A DNA stretch of 64,000 bases from assembly GCA_019359235.1 (NCBI GenBank), contig JAHHHT010000034.1:32289-96288 (forward strand). The letters run 5' to 3'. This document shows positions 8,665 to 17,474 of this stretch, piece by piece. Numbering within the stretch: position 1 is the stretch's first letter; every line of letters starts with the position of its first letter. The position numbers were made by a program, and so were the translations under genes. Origin of the DNA: Oscillatoria princeps RMCB-10 (lineage in GTDB: Bacteria > Cyanobacteriota > Cyanobacteriia > Cyanobacteriales > Oscillatoriaceae). Below the pieces are notes generated by a model. The model did no database searches. It worked only from the letters and a program-made list of their open reading frames with translations, and was not told where the DNA came from.

Positions 8665-9876
8665 TTATAATTCTATTGTTTGTCGCGTCCCTTTGAGGAA
8701 AGTTGTAAAGGCAATCCCCAACATTAATATAGCTAACGTGCAGACCCCACTCCACTGCCAGTAACTCCAGCCGTAAGCACCCAGGAAGGCTCCCAAAGCG
8801 CCACCTACAAAGTAGAAGGTGATGAAGAGTGCATTTAGCCGGCTGTGAAACTCCAACGGCAAATTATAAATGCGGGCTTGGTTTGAAACCAGTGTCGTTT
8901 GCACGCCCAAATCTAGTAAGATAACTCCGGCTATCAATCCAGAAATCTGATGTCCGAAGCACCAAAACACTAGGAATGCCAGCGTGGTTGTGGCCAGTCC
9001 CAATCCAACAGTTCGTTTCGGGCTTGTTTTGTCTGCCAACTTACCCACGAAATTTGCTGCCGCGATGCCCGCCACACCGACCAATCCAAACAAGCCCGCG
9101 ACTTCACTGCCGTACTGGTAAGGAGGCTGCGTCAGCAAAAAGGCGAGTGTACTCCAAAAAGCGCTGAAGGCACCAAATGACATGGCTCCAATCAGTGACG
9201 TTTCACGCAGTACGGATTGCACGCGAATGATCTGAAGCAACGATGCCATTAAGCGAGGATAGGACATTCGCAGGGATGGATGACTCTTAGGGATGGTCTT
9301 TACAATTGCCACTGTTAGAAGAATCATCAGTCCGCTTGCTAGCCAGTAGATTGCCTGCCAGCCTAGACTCGCTCCAACGAAGCCACTGACGGTTCGAGCT
9401 AGAAGAATCCCTACCAGCAAACCACTCATCACACTGCCTACGACCCTGCCTCGCTCCTGGGGTTTTGCTAAATTGGCAGCAAATGGAACAATGAGTTGAG
9501 GCGTAATTGTGGTGATGCCGAGCACCAAACTTGCACCCCCTAGCCAAGTGAGATTAGGTGAGATTGCAACCGCTGCTAATGCGATCGCCGTTAGCCCCAA
9601 CATGGTTATAATCAATCGCCGTCGTTCTAGCAAATCACCCAACGGTACGAGGAGGAAAATTCCTATGGCATAACCAATCTGAGTCAGCGTAGGAATTAAG
9701 CCAGTTGCGTGTGCGGGGGCGTGAAAACTTTGGGCAATCGTCGCTAACAGGGGTTGGTTGTAATAGACATTAGCAGCGGCGGCTCCACTGGTAATTGCCA
9801 TCATCCAGATGGTATGAGGTTGCAAAGAGGAGTGAGCTATCTCAGTTGCGTCAAATTCCGGGCGCTCTTGATTCAT
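8665..9876 (-). CDS. MFS efflux transporter
   Basis: 403 residues with two sets of six hydrophobic segments. The loop between segments 2 and 3 has the MFS signature region LVPLGDLLERRRLI, and a second copy, GKLADKTSPKRTVGL, follows the midpoint. Overall it resembles the arabinose-efflux/drug-export branch. It starts 28 nt after the halogenase-like gene stops and ends 26 nt before the antiporter, so it sits in a tight three-gene run. The likely job is export of the cluster product or a related small molecule, which is inference from position. Confidence 0.85.
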   Translation of the reverse strand: MNQERPEFDATEIAHSSLQPHTIWMMAITSGAAAANVYYNQPLLATIAQSFHAPAHATGLIPTLTQIGYAIGIFLLVPLGDLLERRRLIITMLGLTAIALAAVAISPNLTWLGGASLVLGITTITPQLIVPFAANLAKPQERGRVVGSVMSGLLVGILLARTVSGFVGASLGWQAIYWLASGLMILLTVAIVKTIPKSHPSLRMSYPRLMASLLQIIRVQSVLRETSLIGAMSFGAFSAFWSTLAFLLTQPPYQYGSEVAGLFGLVGVAGIAAANFVGKLADKTSPKRTVGLGLATTTLAFLVFWCFGHQISGLIAGVILLDLGVQTTLVSNQARIYNLPLEFHSRLNALFITFYFVGGALGAFLGAYGWSYWQWSGVCTLAILMLGIAFTTFLKGTRQTIEL

Positions 9877-9904
9877 CAGTGGCCTTCAGATAAAAGTCTA
9901 GTGT

Positions 9905-11650
9905 TTAGGATTTTTTGACTAAATCCCCGGTTTTAGCTAAAATTGGTTCAGGAATTTGGAAATAACTGTGTAGCGTTTCCATAACTCGACGCAAATCGCG
10001 AGGCTTTGATTCGGGCTTAAACAATCCTTCCCGCTCCCAATTGTCAGGTTCTAAACTAATAGCACAGGCATTTATCCACAGTGGGGTTGGCAATTTCGCT
10101 CGCATTTTTGGCATGGTATCAGCCACGGCCAATAGGAATATCGCTTGAGCCAATTCTTCACAAATTTCTAGACAAGTCAGCCCATCCTGCATTAGCGATT
10201 CCTCACTTTTGTTCAAGGTGAGATTCAGCGATCGCACCTCTATTAAAAAAGGGAGCTTCCAATAATCTATAAACTCAAACGAAACTTGGCGCGTGGACTT
10301 AGCTGCCCAATCCAAAAATAACTGCTCCATCCGAAAGCTCAGTTGTGAAAACCGCTCCCAAATCAAACTATTCTGAAGCCGGTCAATTCCATCTATGCCT
10401 AAAGATCCATAGTTTAGGAACAAGCCGACATTCATTGATAATAATGACGCTACATGCCAGATGTATTTGGCCGCCATTACAGTTGGATTGGCGAAACAAA
10501 AATAAAAATTGTGAAGCTTGTCACTCGCCCCATCAGATGTTTTTAAGTAAGAGCGATTAGCCTTGTCTACTGTTTCCTGACTCATCTTGCCTTCAAAGTC
10601 AAGCTCAATCAAATGGGTGAGTGAGGTATTGGCGTAAGCAATTAAATCCATACCAGGGGAAAACAAAGGATCGGGAAATGTAGCAGCTTCACCTGTACAA
10701 CCCCAGCGATTAATAGAGAATACCTGAGCAGATGAATAGCTGTACTTTGGCATCTTCTTAAAATCTTCCGGCTGTTTTCCTTTTAGGTGTAATGCCAACA
10801 TGGGTTCGTGTTTTTCTAACCATTGGTATGCCAGTTCGTAGGTATGATATCCTTTAAACGGATGAACTTCCTCGTTGGTGACAATCCCAATACTGGTGTG
10901 TCCCGAAGCTAGGGCAATTAGCCAGATCCAGTATCCTTTTCCACACAAATGATTTGTGGAGTAATAACGGATATTGTTAGGAACGCGCTCGTGCCACTGC
11001 GTCTGACTACTCGGTACTAGGCTACTTACGTCAACGATTTCACCTATGCGAAACCACACAGCACTAAATCTTTGATCATTTGGTTCCGCTAAACCCAGCT
11101 TTTTTTGAAGAAACCGGCGGCGTCCCATAGCGTCAATTACCCAATGAGCTTTACAGGTATTGATTTCTTTATTATCTCCCTGGCTGTAAAAAATTGCATG
11201 CTCTTTAGGATTATCTGAGAGCTGGACATCTCGGACAAAACAGTTTTCGATCAGTTCTACACCGCTCTCCACATTCAACTTTCGCAAATCGTTTTCCAAC
11301 CTACCCCGATCTATTTGATAAGTGTTCCGCAGGGGATCGAATTCTGACAGCCCAATTTCCGAACGTTCGTGAAATTGACCTTGTGAGTTCCCTAAAAAAT
11401 ATCGAAGGCCGAGTTTAATTAAATGATTATTTTCCAAATAATCTTTTAGCTGGAGAACGCTATCCAAATAGTAAGCTGCTCGGTAAAGCGTTGACTCTCC
11501 AACTTTGAAGGTTGCCTCTGGCAGTGGAGCCACCAGTCGGTCAAACAATACAATTGAAATGTCAGGCATTTTTAGCTTTAACTGTCGCGCTAGAGTCAAT
11601 CCCGCTACACCTGCCCCACAAATGGCCACATCATATGTATTTGGTCTCAT
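9905..11650 (-). CDS. FAD-dependent halogenase-like oxidoreductase
   Basis: 581 residues from ATG 11650 (MRPNTYDVAICGAG), with an AG-rich ribosome-binding sequence just upstream; a longer start at 11725 would add a low-complexity leader. FAD-binding motif GAGVAGLTLARQL is at the N-terminus, followed by FKVGESTL, typical of flavin-dependent halogenases. GYWIWLIAL lies near residue 245, where halogenases carry W-x-W-x-I-P; the W-x-W-x-I is present but the proline is Ala. FSPGMDLI matches the late FAD-contacting segment. Lys of the KVGES segment is present. The C-terminal ~200 residues are longer than in simple hydroxylases. It could halogenate, hydroxylate or oxidise a phenolic or carrier-bound substrate. 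It is the first gene of the run leading to the two transporters. Confidence 0.75.
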   Translation of the reverse strand: MRPNTYDVAICGAGVAGLTLARQLKLKMPDISIVLFDRLVAPLPEATFKVGESTLYRAAYYLDSVLQLKDYLENNHLIKLGLRYFLGNSQGQFHERSEIGLSEFDPLRNTYQIDRGRLENDLRKLNVESGVELIENCFVRDVQLSDNPKEHAIFYSQGDNKEINTCKAHWVIDAMGRRRFLQKKLGLAEPNDQRFSAVWFRIGEIVDVSSLVPSSQTQWHERVPNNIRYYSTNHLCGKGYWIWLIALASGHTSIGIVTNEEVHPFKGYHTYELAYQWLEKHEPMLALHLKGKQPEDFKKMPKYSYSSAQVFSINRWGCTGEAATFPDPLFSPGMDLIAYANTSLTHLIELDFEGKMSQETVDKANRSYLKTSDGASDKLHNFYFCFANPTVMAAKYIWHVASLLSMNVGLFLNYGSLGIDGIDRLQNSLIWERFSQLSFRMEQLFLDWAAKSTRQVSFEFIDYWKLPFLIEVRSLNLTLNKSEESLMQDGLTCLEICEELAQAIFLLAVADTMPKMRAKLPTPLWINACAISLEPDNWEREGLFKPESKPRDLRRVMETLHSYFQIPEPILAKTGDLVKKS

Positions 11651-12029
11651 ATCCTGCCCTCTTTTGTTTTTTTTGCAAAGTTTAAACAAATTATTCTCAC
11701 ACTTCAATGTTACCATACGGTGCAAAAAAGTTCCAGATTACACTCATATATTTCAAGGCTCCTGATTGGGCTCTAAAAAAAATTGATCGCAAGGGAACAA
11801 GCTATTTGAGTAAACGATAGCGGCTCTGCCGCCCTCTTATTCTAAGACCCTCCTTTTTGCAGCTATAACTGCTTGGGTTTGAGGTGAAAATTATGCGGAA
11901 ATGGCCCCAGGGGCTGTCGCCTAAACACTAGGTAAGGCAAGGGTTTTCATCTGGAATCATACTGAAAATAGTGTGGGGGAAGTGGTAGAACCACGATAGC
12001 TACGCTGGCAGGCGCAACATTCAACGCTT
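11651..12029. other. 379-nt AT-rich intergenic gap
   Basis: No coding sequence is supported. The gap separates the dioxygenase from the halogenase-like gene and is long enough for a second promoter on the minus strand, but I see no convincing -35/-10 pair. Confidence 0.5.
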
Positions 12030-12890
12030 TTAACATTTCGGCTTTAGAACAAAGTCGTAATGGGCAGTGTGAAACGGATTCTTGACATTATGCTGCGCAG
12101 CTTCCTCAGGCGAGTCGTGTTTTTGAAGATTGATTATTAGAGATTCTCTTACCGCAAAAACGACATCTGATTTAATGTAGGGATCTCCCTTGAAGAAGAG
12201 CTGGGTAACTAAATGTTCGTAGCCATCTGCCGACACTTTAAAATGAATATGCGCTGCGTGCCAAGTGTGCCGGTCTAGAGCTACGAGCATCTGTCCAACT
12301 GGTCCGGCACTGGGAAATCGGTAGTTAGCCGGTTTTAAGGTCTGAAACTGGTATCTGCCCTGTTCGTCTGTATATAGCTGACCCCGGAAATTGTAATCTG
12401 GCTGCGTGTCATCTACGCAATCGTATAGCCCGTTTGGAGCGGTTTGCCAAAGCTCAATTAGCGCCCCCGCAATTGGTTTCCCTTCTGGGGCCATTACCTG
12501 ACCAGAGAAAAGTACCTGTTCGCCCTCTTCTTCACATCCACTGTATATCTTGAATGGCGAAGTTAACAGTGGCGCTTCGTCACGGTAATAAGGCCCCGTG
12601 AAATTACTTTCAGTGATCCCTTCAAGAGGCGGATGGTTCATGATATTTACCACCTTGGAAAGCCCAATTGCGTCTGAGAGCATTATAAATTCACTCAGAC
12701 CTATTTTTCCCACCGCAGCTAGAAACTCAAGGCCCTTCATCCATTCATCTTCTGTCAATTTCACCTCGCTCGCAAAAGTATGCAGGTGTTGAATGAGTTT
12801 GGCCATAATTTCGTTGAGTCGGGGATTAGGGCTTTTGGACAACAGATTGACTGCTGTTTCGGTGACGTTTTTCAAATTCTGATCCTGCAT
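12030..12890 (-). CDS. Intradiol ring-cleavage dioxygenase (catechol/hydroxyquinol 1,2-dioxygenase type)
   Basis: 286 residues with an N-terminal helical dimerisation domain (1-100) followed by the beta-sandwich catalytic domain. Fe(III) ligands are all visible: Tyr in NGLYDCVDD, Tyr in PANYRFPSAGPVG, and two His in HAAHIHFKVSADGYEHLV. FKGDPYIKSDVVFAVRESL resembles the GD-Y-xSDAVF segment of hydroxyquinol 1,2-dioxygenases more than that of protocatechuate enzymes. It would insert O2 between two adjacent ring hydroxyls, giving a muconate or maleylacetate product. GAGG lies just before the ATG. Such enzymes normally sit in aromatic-degradation operons with muconate cycloisomerase or maleylacetate reductase; none is here. 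Instead it neighbours a TIM barrel and a sugar-phosphate cyclase. Confidence 0.85.
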   Translation of the reverse strand: MQDQNLKNVTETAVNLLSKSPNPRLNEIMAKLIQHLHTFASEVKLTEDEWMKGLEFLAAVGKIGLSEFIMLSDAIGLSKVVNIMNHPPLEGITESNFTGPYYRDEAPLLTSPFKIYSGCEEEGEQVLFSGQVMAPEGKPIAGALIELWQTAPNGLYDCVDDTQPDYNFRGQLYTDEQGRYQFQTLKPANYRFPSAGPVGQMLVALDRHTWHAAHIHFKVSADGYEHLVTQLFFKGDPYIKSDVVFAVRESLIINLQKHDSPEEAAQHNVKNPFHTAHYDFVLKPKC

Positions 12891-13112
12891 ATAACCTCAA
12901 CTATTTTCAAAAATGGTAGCGCGAATTTAAGCATAATTTTGCTGGCTATCCCAACTCGCTTACTAAGCTGGCCGATCGCGATCTTATAGGTTCAAGCCCG
13001 CAATCGACCGCAAGACTTGAAATTAGCCTCGGTTACATTTTAACACGGTCAAGCTAAAAAAAGCAACCCCCACTTCCCATATAAATCTTACATTTTTTTC
13101 CGTCCTGTCTCG

Positions 13113-13982
13113 CTAACCCGTCAGCAAAGAGAGGCACTTGGCCAAATAATCTCTAACCGTTTTGAGAGCCTCTTCTAAGGGCATACTTTTGATTTCCTGA
13201 TTCCAGGGCTCTATGGCCACCGGCCCTCGGTAGCCTTTATTATACAGTGCTTTGAGAAACTCTTCAACCTTTGTCACGCCCGTCGTGAGTGGCAATTCCC
13301 TTTCAAACTCCGGGATGGTAAAAATATCATAACCGGCCAGCCCATCATTTAATTCCAGATACAATATATATTCTACATCCAGGTGATGGATATCCAGCAC
13401 ACTCGCCCCACTATTTTGCCAGTGGTGAACGTCAAACTTAAAGCCCCCATATCCATACAGCCCCGCACTAGCAATCAAGGCGCGGGTTCCATCTATGGTA
13501 TGGATAAAGTCATATTTTGAGTTCCGCCGAGTTTCCGTAGGCCCGATAAACTCAAAACCTATTTTTATCTCATACTTGTCCAAGATATATTTTAGCTCGC
13601 GCAAGCGATTGCTGGTTTGAATGAACCGATCGTTAAAGTTAAGGTCATGAGAAAAGGGCGGGATATAGCAGAGAGTTAAGTGACAGCCGATTTCGCTGGC
13701 TTGTTTGGCCTGCAATTCAAATACAGGCAGGCTTTCTTCAAATTCTTTTTGGCTGTCAAATAACTTCACAGGGAAGCCAAAAGCTACAGGTTTTAAATTC
13801 AGCTGTCCCAGCAATTGCTTGCATTCATAAGTGCTTAACCTATTGGAAAGGCTCAAGTCAATATTAACGCCCTCGAACTGGTACTTGTGAGCCAAGTCAC
13901 AAATCTGTTTAAAGTCACTCACCACATGACCGATATTCCCGCAGTGAGTGATGTCATCGGTTATATTCAAAACGGAATACAT
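13113..13982 (-). CDS. Xylose-isomerase-like TIM barrel (inosose dehydratase / dehydroshikimate dehydratase-like)
   Basis: 289 residues of the AP-endonuclease-2/xylose-isomerase-like superfamily. Metal ligands expected for the fold are present in order: Glu in KIGFEFIGP, Asp and His in KFDVHHWQNSG, acidic residues in LYLELNDG, and Glu in VAIEPWN near the C-terminus. Members include IolE (dehydrates scyllo-inosose), IolI/hydroxypyruvate isomerases and AsbF-type 3-dehydroshikimate dehydratases. Placed directly after a carbocycle-forming cyclase and before a ring-cleavage dioxygenase, a dehydratase or aromatising role is the best guess. AGAGGT lies 9 nt before the ATG. It is 120 nt after the cyclase gene. 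Confidence 0.75.
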   Translation of the reverse strand: MYSVLNITDDITHCGNIGHVVSDFKQICDLAHKYQFEGVNIDLSLSNRLSTYECKQLLGQLNLKPVAFGFPVKLFDSQKEFEESLPVFELQAKQASEIGCHLTLCYIPPFSHDLNFNDRFIQTSNRLRELKYILDKYEIKIGFEFIGPTETRRNSKYDFIHTIDGTRALIASAGLYGYGGFKFDVHHWQNSGASVLDIHHLDVEYILYLELNDGLAGYDIFTIPEFERELPLTTGVTKVEEFLKALYNKGYRGPVAIEPWNQEIKSMPLEEALKTVRDYLAKCLSLLTG

Positions 13983-14102
13983 GACAATTATACCTCTGAC
14001 TTAGATACGGCTTGTTTGAAAGCTGCGACTGCACTGTTCCAGCTAAACTGAGTTGGCCAGGGTTGGGTTAGATAAGATAAGCCTCTTCAATGGCCCCATC
14101 CT

Positions 14103-15281
14103 CTAGGCTACCCTATCGGAAAGGTTAACACTCGTTTTTTGTCGCTGGCGGGCGATGAAATTATCAAGAACCTTTCTCACCACCTGCTGGTCAACTGTCA
14201 CAAGAAAATCTCCTTCCGGATTGTAGCACTGACCGATTCTTTCCAAAAGGATAAAGCGCAGTTCTCTTCCAGTCTTTTTATTGTCCGCAATCATCGCATT
14301 CATGATTTTTTGGGTGGTTAGGTCTTCAGGGAACGGATTGTTAAACCCAAGTTTGTCCTCAATCAGGTAGTAATGCCGGTCAACATCTTCTTGAGAGAGC
14401 AATCCCAGTTCCTTGCCGAGTTCTGCAGCAATCTTCATTCCGAAGGATACGGATTCTCCATGAGACAATTTACCTTTTTCAAGCCATTCAATGGCGTGGC
14501 CGAAAGTGTGCCCGTATTCTAGGACAATCCCATAGCCTTTCTCGCTCGGATCTTTCTTGAGGATTTCTAACTTGGACAAAATGATTTTGTGGACTAGCTG
14601 GTATAACGCCTCGTCCGAGAACTTGACTTGAGGATTGAGGGCTTCTTCTAAGTAATCCAAAAAGGTTGCGTCCGAAATAAACCCATTCTTAATCCCTTCA
14701 ATGATACCACTTCGGCGAGAAGACGGGGGTTCGGTTTGCAGATATTTGGTATCCGCCCAGATAAATATGGGGCTGTGATAGAGGCCAAAGTGATTTTTTC
14801 CAGTAGCCCCATTGACAGCTTGCTTATTGCTGAGCGTGCTGTCGGTTTGCCCTGTCATACTGGTGGGGATCTCGACAAAACGGATTCCCCGGTAAATTAG
14901 CCCAGCAGCTAGCCCCACAATATTTCCAACTGTTCCGCCGCCAAAGGCCAATAAGATTGATTTTTTAGAGGCATTTTTGGCGATGAGGTTTTCGCACACT
15001 TCCTCAAGTATGCCGAAAGATTTACATTTCTCGCCATTCGGGACAAATTCAAGCTGGCAAGGAAACTTTTCATTAAGCTCCTCATACAGCTCTTGGCCGT
15101 ACAGGCTGAGTAAATGGGGCTCCGTAAAGAAAAATAGCCGATCAAAAGCATATTCTTCTAGTGTTTTAACGAAAGATTTGTGAGTGTCATAGCCCAAATA
15201 GAAGGGACTGGGTTTTTCCAGCTCGGTACTGAGTTGAATGACTTTTCCCGGTTCCCACTGGAATGGCTGGCTGTATTTCAT
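14103..15281 (-). CDS. Sugar-phosphate cyclase, 2-deoxy-scyllo-inosose synthase-like
   Basis: 392 residues from ATG 15281 (MKYSQPFQWEPGK); an upstream GTG at 15350 would add 23 Pro/Cys/Arg-rich residues. It belongs to the dehydroquinate synthase superfamily, using NAD and a divalent metal. NAD-loop GGGTVGNIVGLAAGLIYRG and the segment TDSTLSNKQAVNGATGKN follow the 2-deoxy-scyllo-inosose synthase (BtrC) pattern (GN-AG-AAG, LS-KQAVN). They do not follow the DSSVGGKT-VNHP-GKN of true DHQ synthases. Metal ligands are visible as Glu in IIEGIKNG, His in EYGHTFGHAIE and His in LSHGESVSFGM. IADNKK and the late IGQCYN also parallel that family. The expected reaction is glucose 6-phosphate to a deoxy-inosose. 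No aminotransferase follows, unlike antibiotic clusters. A new SPC subclass is possible. Confidence 0.75.
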   Translation of the reverse strand: MKYSQPFQWEPGKVIQLSTELEKPSPFYLGYDTHKSFVKTLEEYAFDRLFFFTEPHLLSLYGQELYEELNEKFPCQLEFVPNGEKCKSFGILEEVCENLIAKNASKKSILLAFGGGTVGNIVGLAAGLIYRGIRFVEIPTSMTGQTDSTLSNKQAVNGATGKNHFGLYHSPIFIWADTKYLQTEPPSSRRSGIIEGIKNGFISDATFLDYLEEALNPQVKFSDEALYQLVHKIILSKLEILKKDPSEKGYGIVLEYGHTFGHAIEWLEKGKLSHGESVSFGMKIAAELGKELGLLSQEDVDRHYYLIEDKLGFNNPFPEDLTTQKIMNAMIADNKKTGRELRFILLERIGQCYNPEGDFLVTVDQQVVRKVLDNFIARQRQKTSVNLSDRVA

Positions 15282-15816
15282 ATTTTGCTGTTTTTGTTGG
15301 AGTCCGCAGGAGTGTTTACGCCGGGTGCTTAAGCTGGGACAAGCGGTCACTTAACTGCCGGCACTGCCGGAGTATTGGCCTTTGGTAAGAAGCGCGCTTT
15401 TTACCGTAAAGCGGAGATTCATGACATTTTTGCCCGCCGGCACAGGTGTCCCGTTTCAAGCAGGCACCTTTTACTGGATTTCGCACTCTATGTTTAACAA
15501 ATTAGCACAGCTTATAAATTCTTCAAGCTCTTTTACTTGAGATAAGCGTCCAAAAAATGTGACTTGTTTTCACCTTTGAGACGGCTACTCAGTCACAAAA
15601 GAGGTTCTCTTTTGACAAAATGCGCTTAATATGCTGGGGTAAATAATTGTAGTGATTGCGACAATTTTTTGGGCAGCGCCTCCCAGAAAACGCCCGGACA
15701 AACCGCCTCAAACCCGCTTCCAGACGGCAACTCATACTTTGAGCGTTTTGTCAAGACACTAAATGTGACTTGTTTGGGAGCAGTGTGACTGGGGATGAAT
15801 AAACTGCGGCAATTTG

Positions 15817-15941
15817 TATAGCACTAGCCACATTGGTTAGGACATTTGAGACATTGAGGGCAGGCGAGACGCCCCCTACGGATGCTTCCCTGACGCGCTC
15901 CGCCTGTCCCGATGTCCATTACTGAGCTGTCCATTGCTATA
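15817..15941. mobile_element. MITE-like element, copy 3
   Basis: 125 bp. It begins TATAGCACTAGCCACATTGG then TTAGGACA; the other strand at the far end begins TATAGCAATGGACAGCTCAG. The interior shares 'aggcgagacgcc' with the copy at 40301-40436. Confidence 0.6.
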
Positions 15942-16095
15942 GGGGCGGGTTGACCCGAGATATTTCTGGCACAACTCAGGGTATTCACAAACCCGCCCCC
16001 ACCCCCGCCCAAAACCCAGCTACCAAACCAGGGCATTCCCCGTTTTTTAAGGGGGGTTGAAGGGGATCTGGGGGTTAGGGGGGGTTTCCAAATAA

Positions 16096-16133
16096 GTAGG
16101 GTGCGCTCTCTCAAGGGAGGGAACGCACCCTAG
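16096..16133. repeat. GTAGGGTGCG hairpin repeat
   Basis: GTAGGGTGCG and CGCACCCTA arms surround a second small stem. Relatives occur near 150-172, 20079-20100, 27529 and 40449-40488. Confidence 0.6.
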
Positions 16134-16161
16134 TTATAGGATGGTGGTGGTGATGCCCGCG

Positions 16162-17352
16162 CTAGTGGTGGTGGTGGTGCCCGTCGTGATGGTGATGGTG
16201 GTGGTGTCCGTCGTCGTGGTGGTGAGAGTGAGCCGCCGGCAGAGCCATTTGAACCTTGACAGATAGCGCCTCTTGTGATAAAAGCGCTTCGATATGCGGC
16301 ACAGCCCACTCAGCCGCCATCAGGAGAAAATCGGGACACTCGTTGACGCAAGGCATCTGCACATAAGTCACATCAGGACGCCGGCGCTGCAAAGCGTGAA
16401 TGATATGCTCCACATCCAGCAGGGTTTCGTGATTTTCCGTCGCAAAGCCAATCGGCATCATCACCACAGCCTGAGCGCCCAAGTCAGTCAGATTGCTCGC
16501 CGCTTGCTCCGCACTGGGTTGAGTCCACTCAATCAGAGGCGTGTCGTGGTTGAGCCAGCCCACAGAAATCAGCGGATAGCGGTGGATGAGGCGCTCCCGC
16601 ACCAATTCGTAGAGCGCCTGACTTTCGTCAATCCCAGAGGTAAAACCCTTGGCCTTGTGGGGACAGCCGTGGTTCATCAGCACGATGCCGATTTGGGAGG
16701 GGAGGTACTGACCGGCAAGTTTAGAGGCAATAACCTCCTCAACCAGCTGCGCCATCAAATCGATATAAGCCGGCTGGTTGTAGAAAGACGGGATATAGCG
16801 CATTCCCTTAACCCAGTGTTCCGAGCCATCAGCCATTTCGGCGAGAGCTTTGTTAACCTGCTCGACGGCAATACCGCTGGTGAAGATGGAATCTACCACT
16901 AAAAGAGGGTAAATCAGCAGCTTTTTGAAACCTTGGGATTTGATTTCGGCGAGAACTTGTTTGGGGAGGAAGGGGGCGCAGAAGTTAAAAGCTTTGAACA
17001 CCCGCACAGACTCGCCCCAGCGGTGTTGCAGCTCGTGTTCAATGCCGTCTCGCTGCTTTTCAAAAATGGCATTGTGGGGGGAAATGAAATCGTGATGGGT
17101 GTGTCCCCACTCGTGCCGGTCAAAAATCGCCAGCAGCCGGGCTAGGGGGGGATAGATCCAAGTGGGAACCGGCGCAAACTTAGCCGTGAGAAGATTTAAA
17201 GCTTGTTCATTATAGTTGGCGAAGTCTTCGTAGCTTTCGACCTCGCCGTAACCCATCAGCAAGACAGCAACACGGTTGTTGCCGGCATCTGAGAGAGGGG
17301 GGAGATGGTCTTGCAGTTTTTCAGGGGTGGCTACCACGTCAGGTTTCTCCAT
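16162..17352 (-). CDS. Ferrochelatase-like (CbiX/HemH superfamily) protein with His-rich tail
   Basis: 396 residues of the class II chelatase fold. Motifs include VAVLLMGYGEVESYEDFANY at the N-terminus, LLIYPLLVVDSIFTSGIAVE, MNHGCPHKAKGFTSG and MPIGFATENHETLLDVEHI; the last two hold His and Glu residues placed like those of the metal site in ferrochelatases. The C-terminus ends in a 22-residue tail of almost only His with Asp/Gly, which could bind or store metal. The tail replaces the chlorophyll-binding-like domain of the main cyanobacterial HemH, so this is probably a paralogue. The metal and porphyrin substrate are unknown. It stands alone between the biosynthetic cluster and the signalling block. 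Confidence 0.8.
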   Translation of the reverse strand: MEKPDVVATPEKLQDHLPPLSDAGNNRVAVLLMGYGEVESYEDFANYNEQALNLLTAKFAPVPTWIYPPLARLLAIFDRHEWGHTHHDFISPHNAIFEKQRDGIEHELQHRWGESVRVFKAFNFCAPFLPKQVLAEIKSQGFKKLLIYPLLVVDSIFTSGIAVEQVNKALAEMADGSEHWVKGMRYIPSFYNQPAYIDLMAQLVEEVIASKLAGQYLPSQIGIVLMNHGCPHKAKGFTSGIDESQALYELVRERLIHRYPLISVGWLNHDTPLIEWTQPSAEQAASNLTDLGAQAVVMMPIGFATENHETLLDVEHIIHALQRRRPDVTYVQMPCVNECPDFLLMAAEWAVPHIEALLSQEALSVKVQMALPAAHSHHHDDGHHHHHHHDGHHHHH

Positions 17353-17474
17353 TGCATGGGTGTGAGGGAGCCTGGGGCTGGGGCATAGCCTGGCGGGGTG
17401 TGGAGATGCCGCCAGCGCAAGGCGTCCGTTCTTCTATATTAGCATCCGGGAGGGGGGGATAGGGAGGTTTCGCT

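Larger units (their letters stand above)
15282..16161. other. Long intergenic region with repeats
   Basis: 880 nt without a supportable gene. It contains two copies of 'aatgtgacttgttt' (near 15556 and 15760), a MITE-like element (15817-15941), a G-run foldback of the 'aaggggggtt' type (16033-16085) and a GTAGGGTGCG hairpin (16096-16133). It marks the left edge of the AT-rich cluster and must carry the cyclase promoter, which I could not place. Confidence 0.6.

Noticed and set aside
9905..15281. Reading the cluster as a mycosporine-like amino acid cluster
   Set aside because: No O-methyltransferase, ATP-grasp or NRPS-like gene follows the cyclase, and its motifs do not match DDG synthase.
15600..15660. 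TTGACA...TAATAT as a promoter
   Set aside because: Spacing is about 10 nt, too short, and it points away from the cyclase gene.
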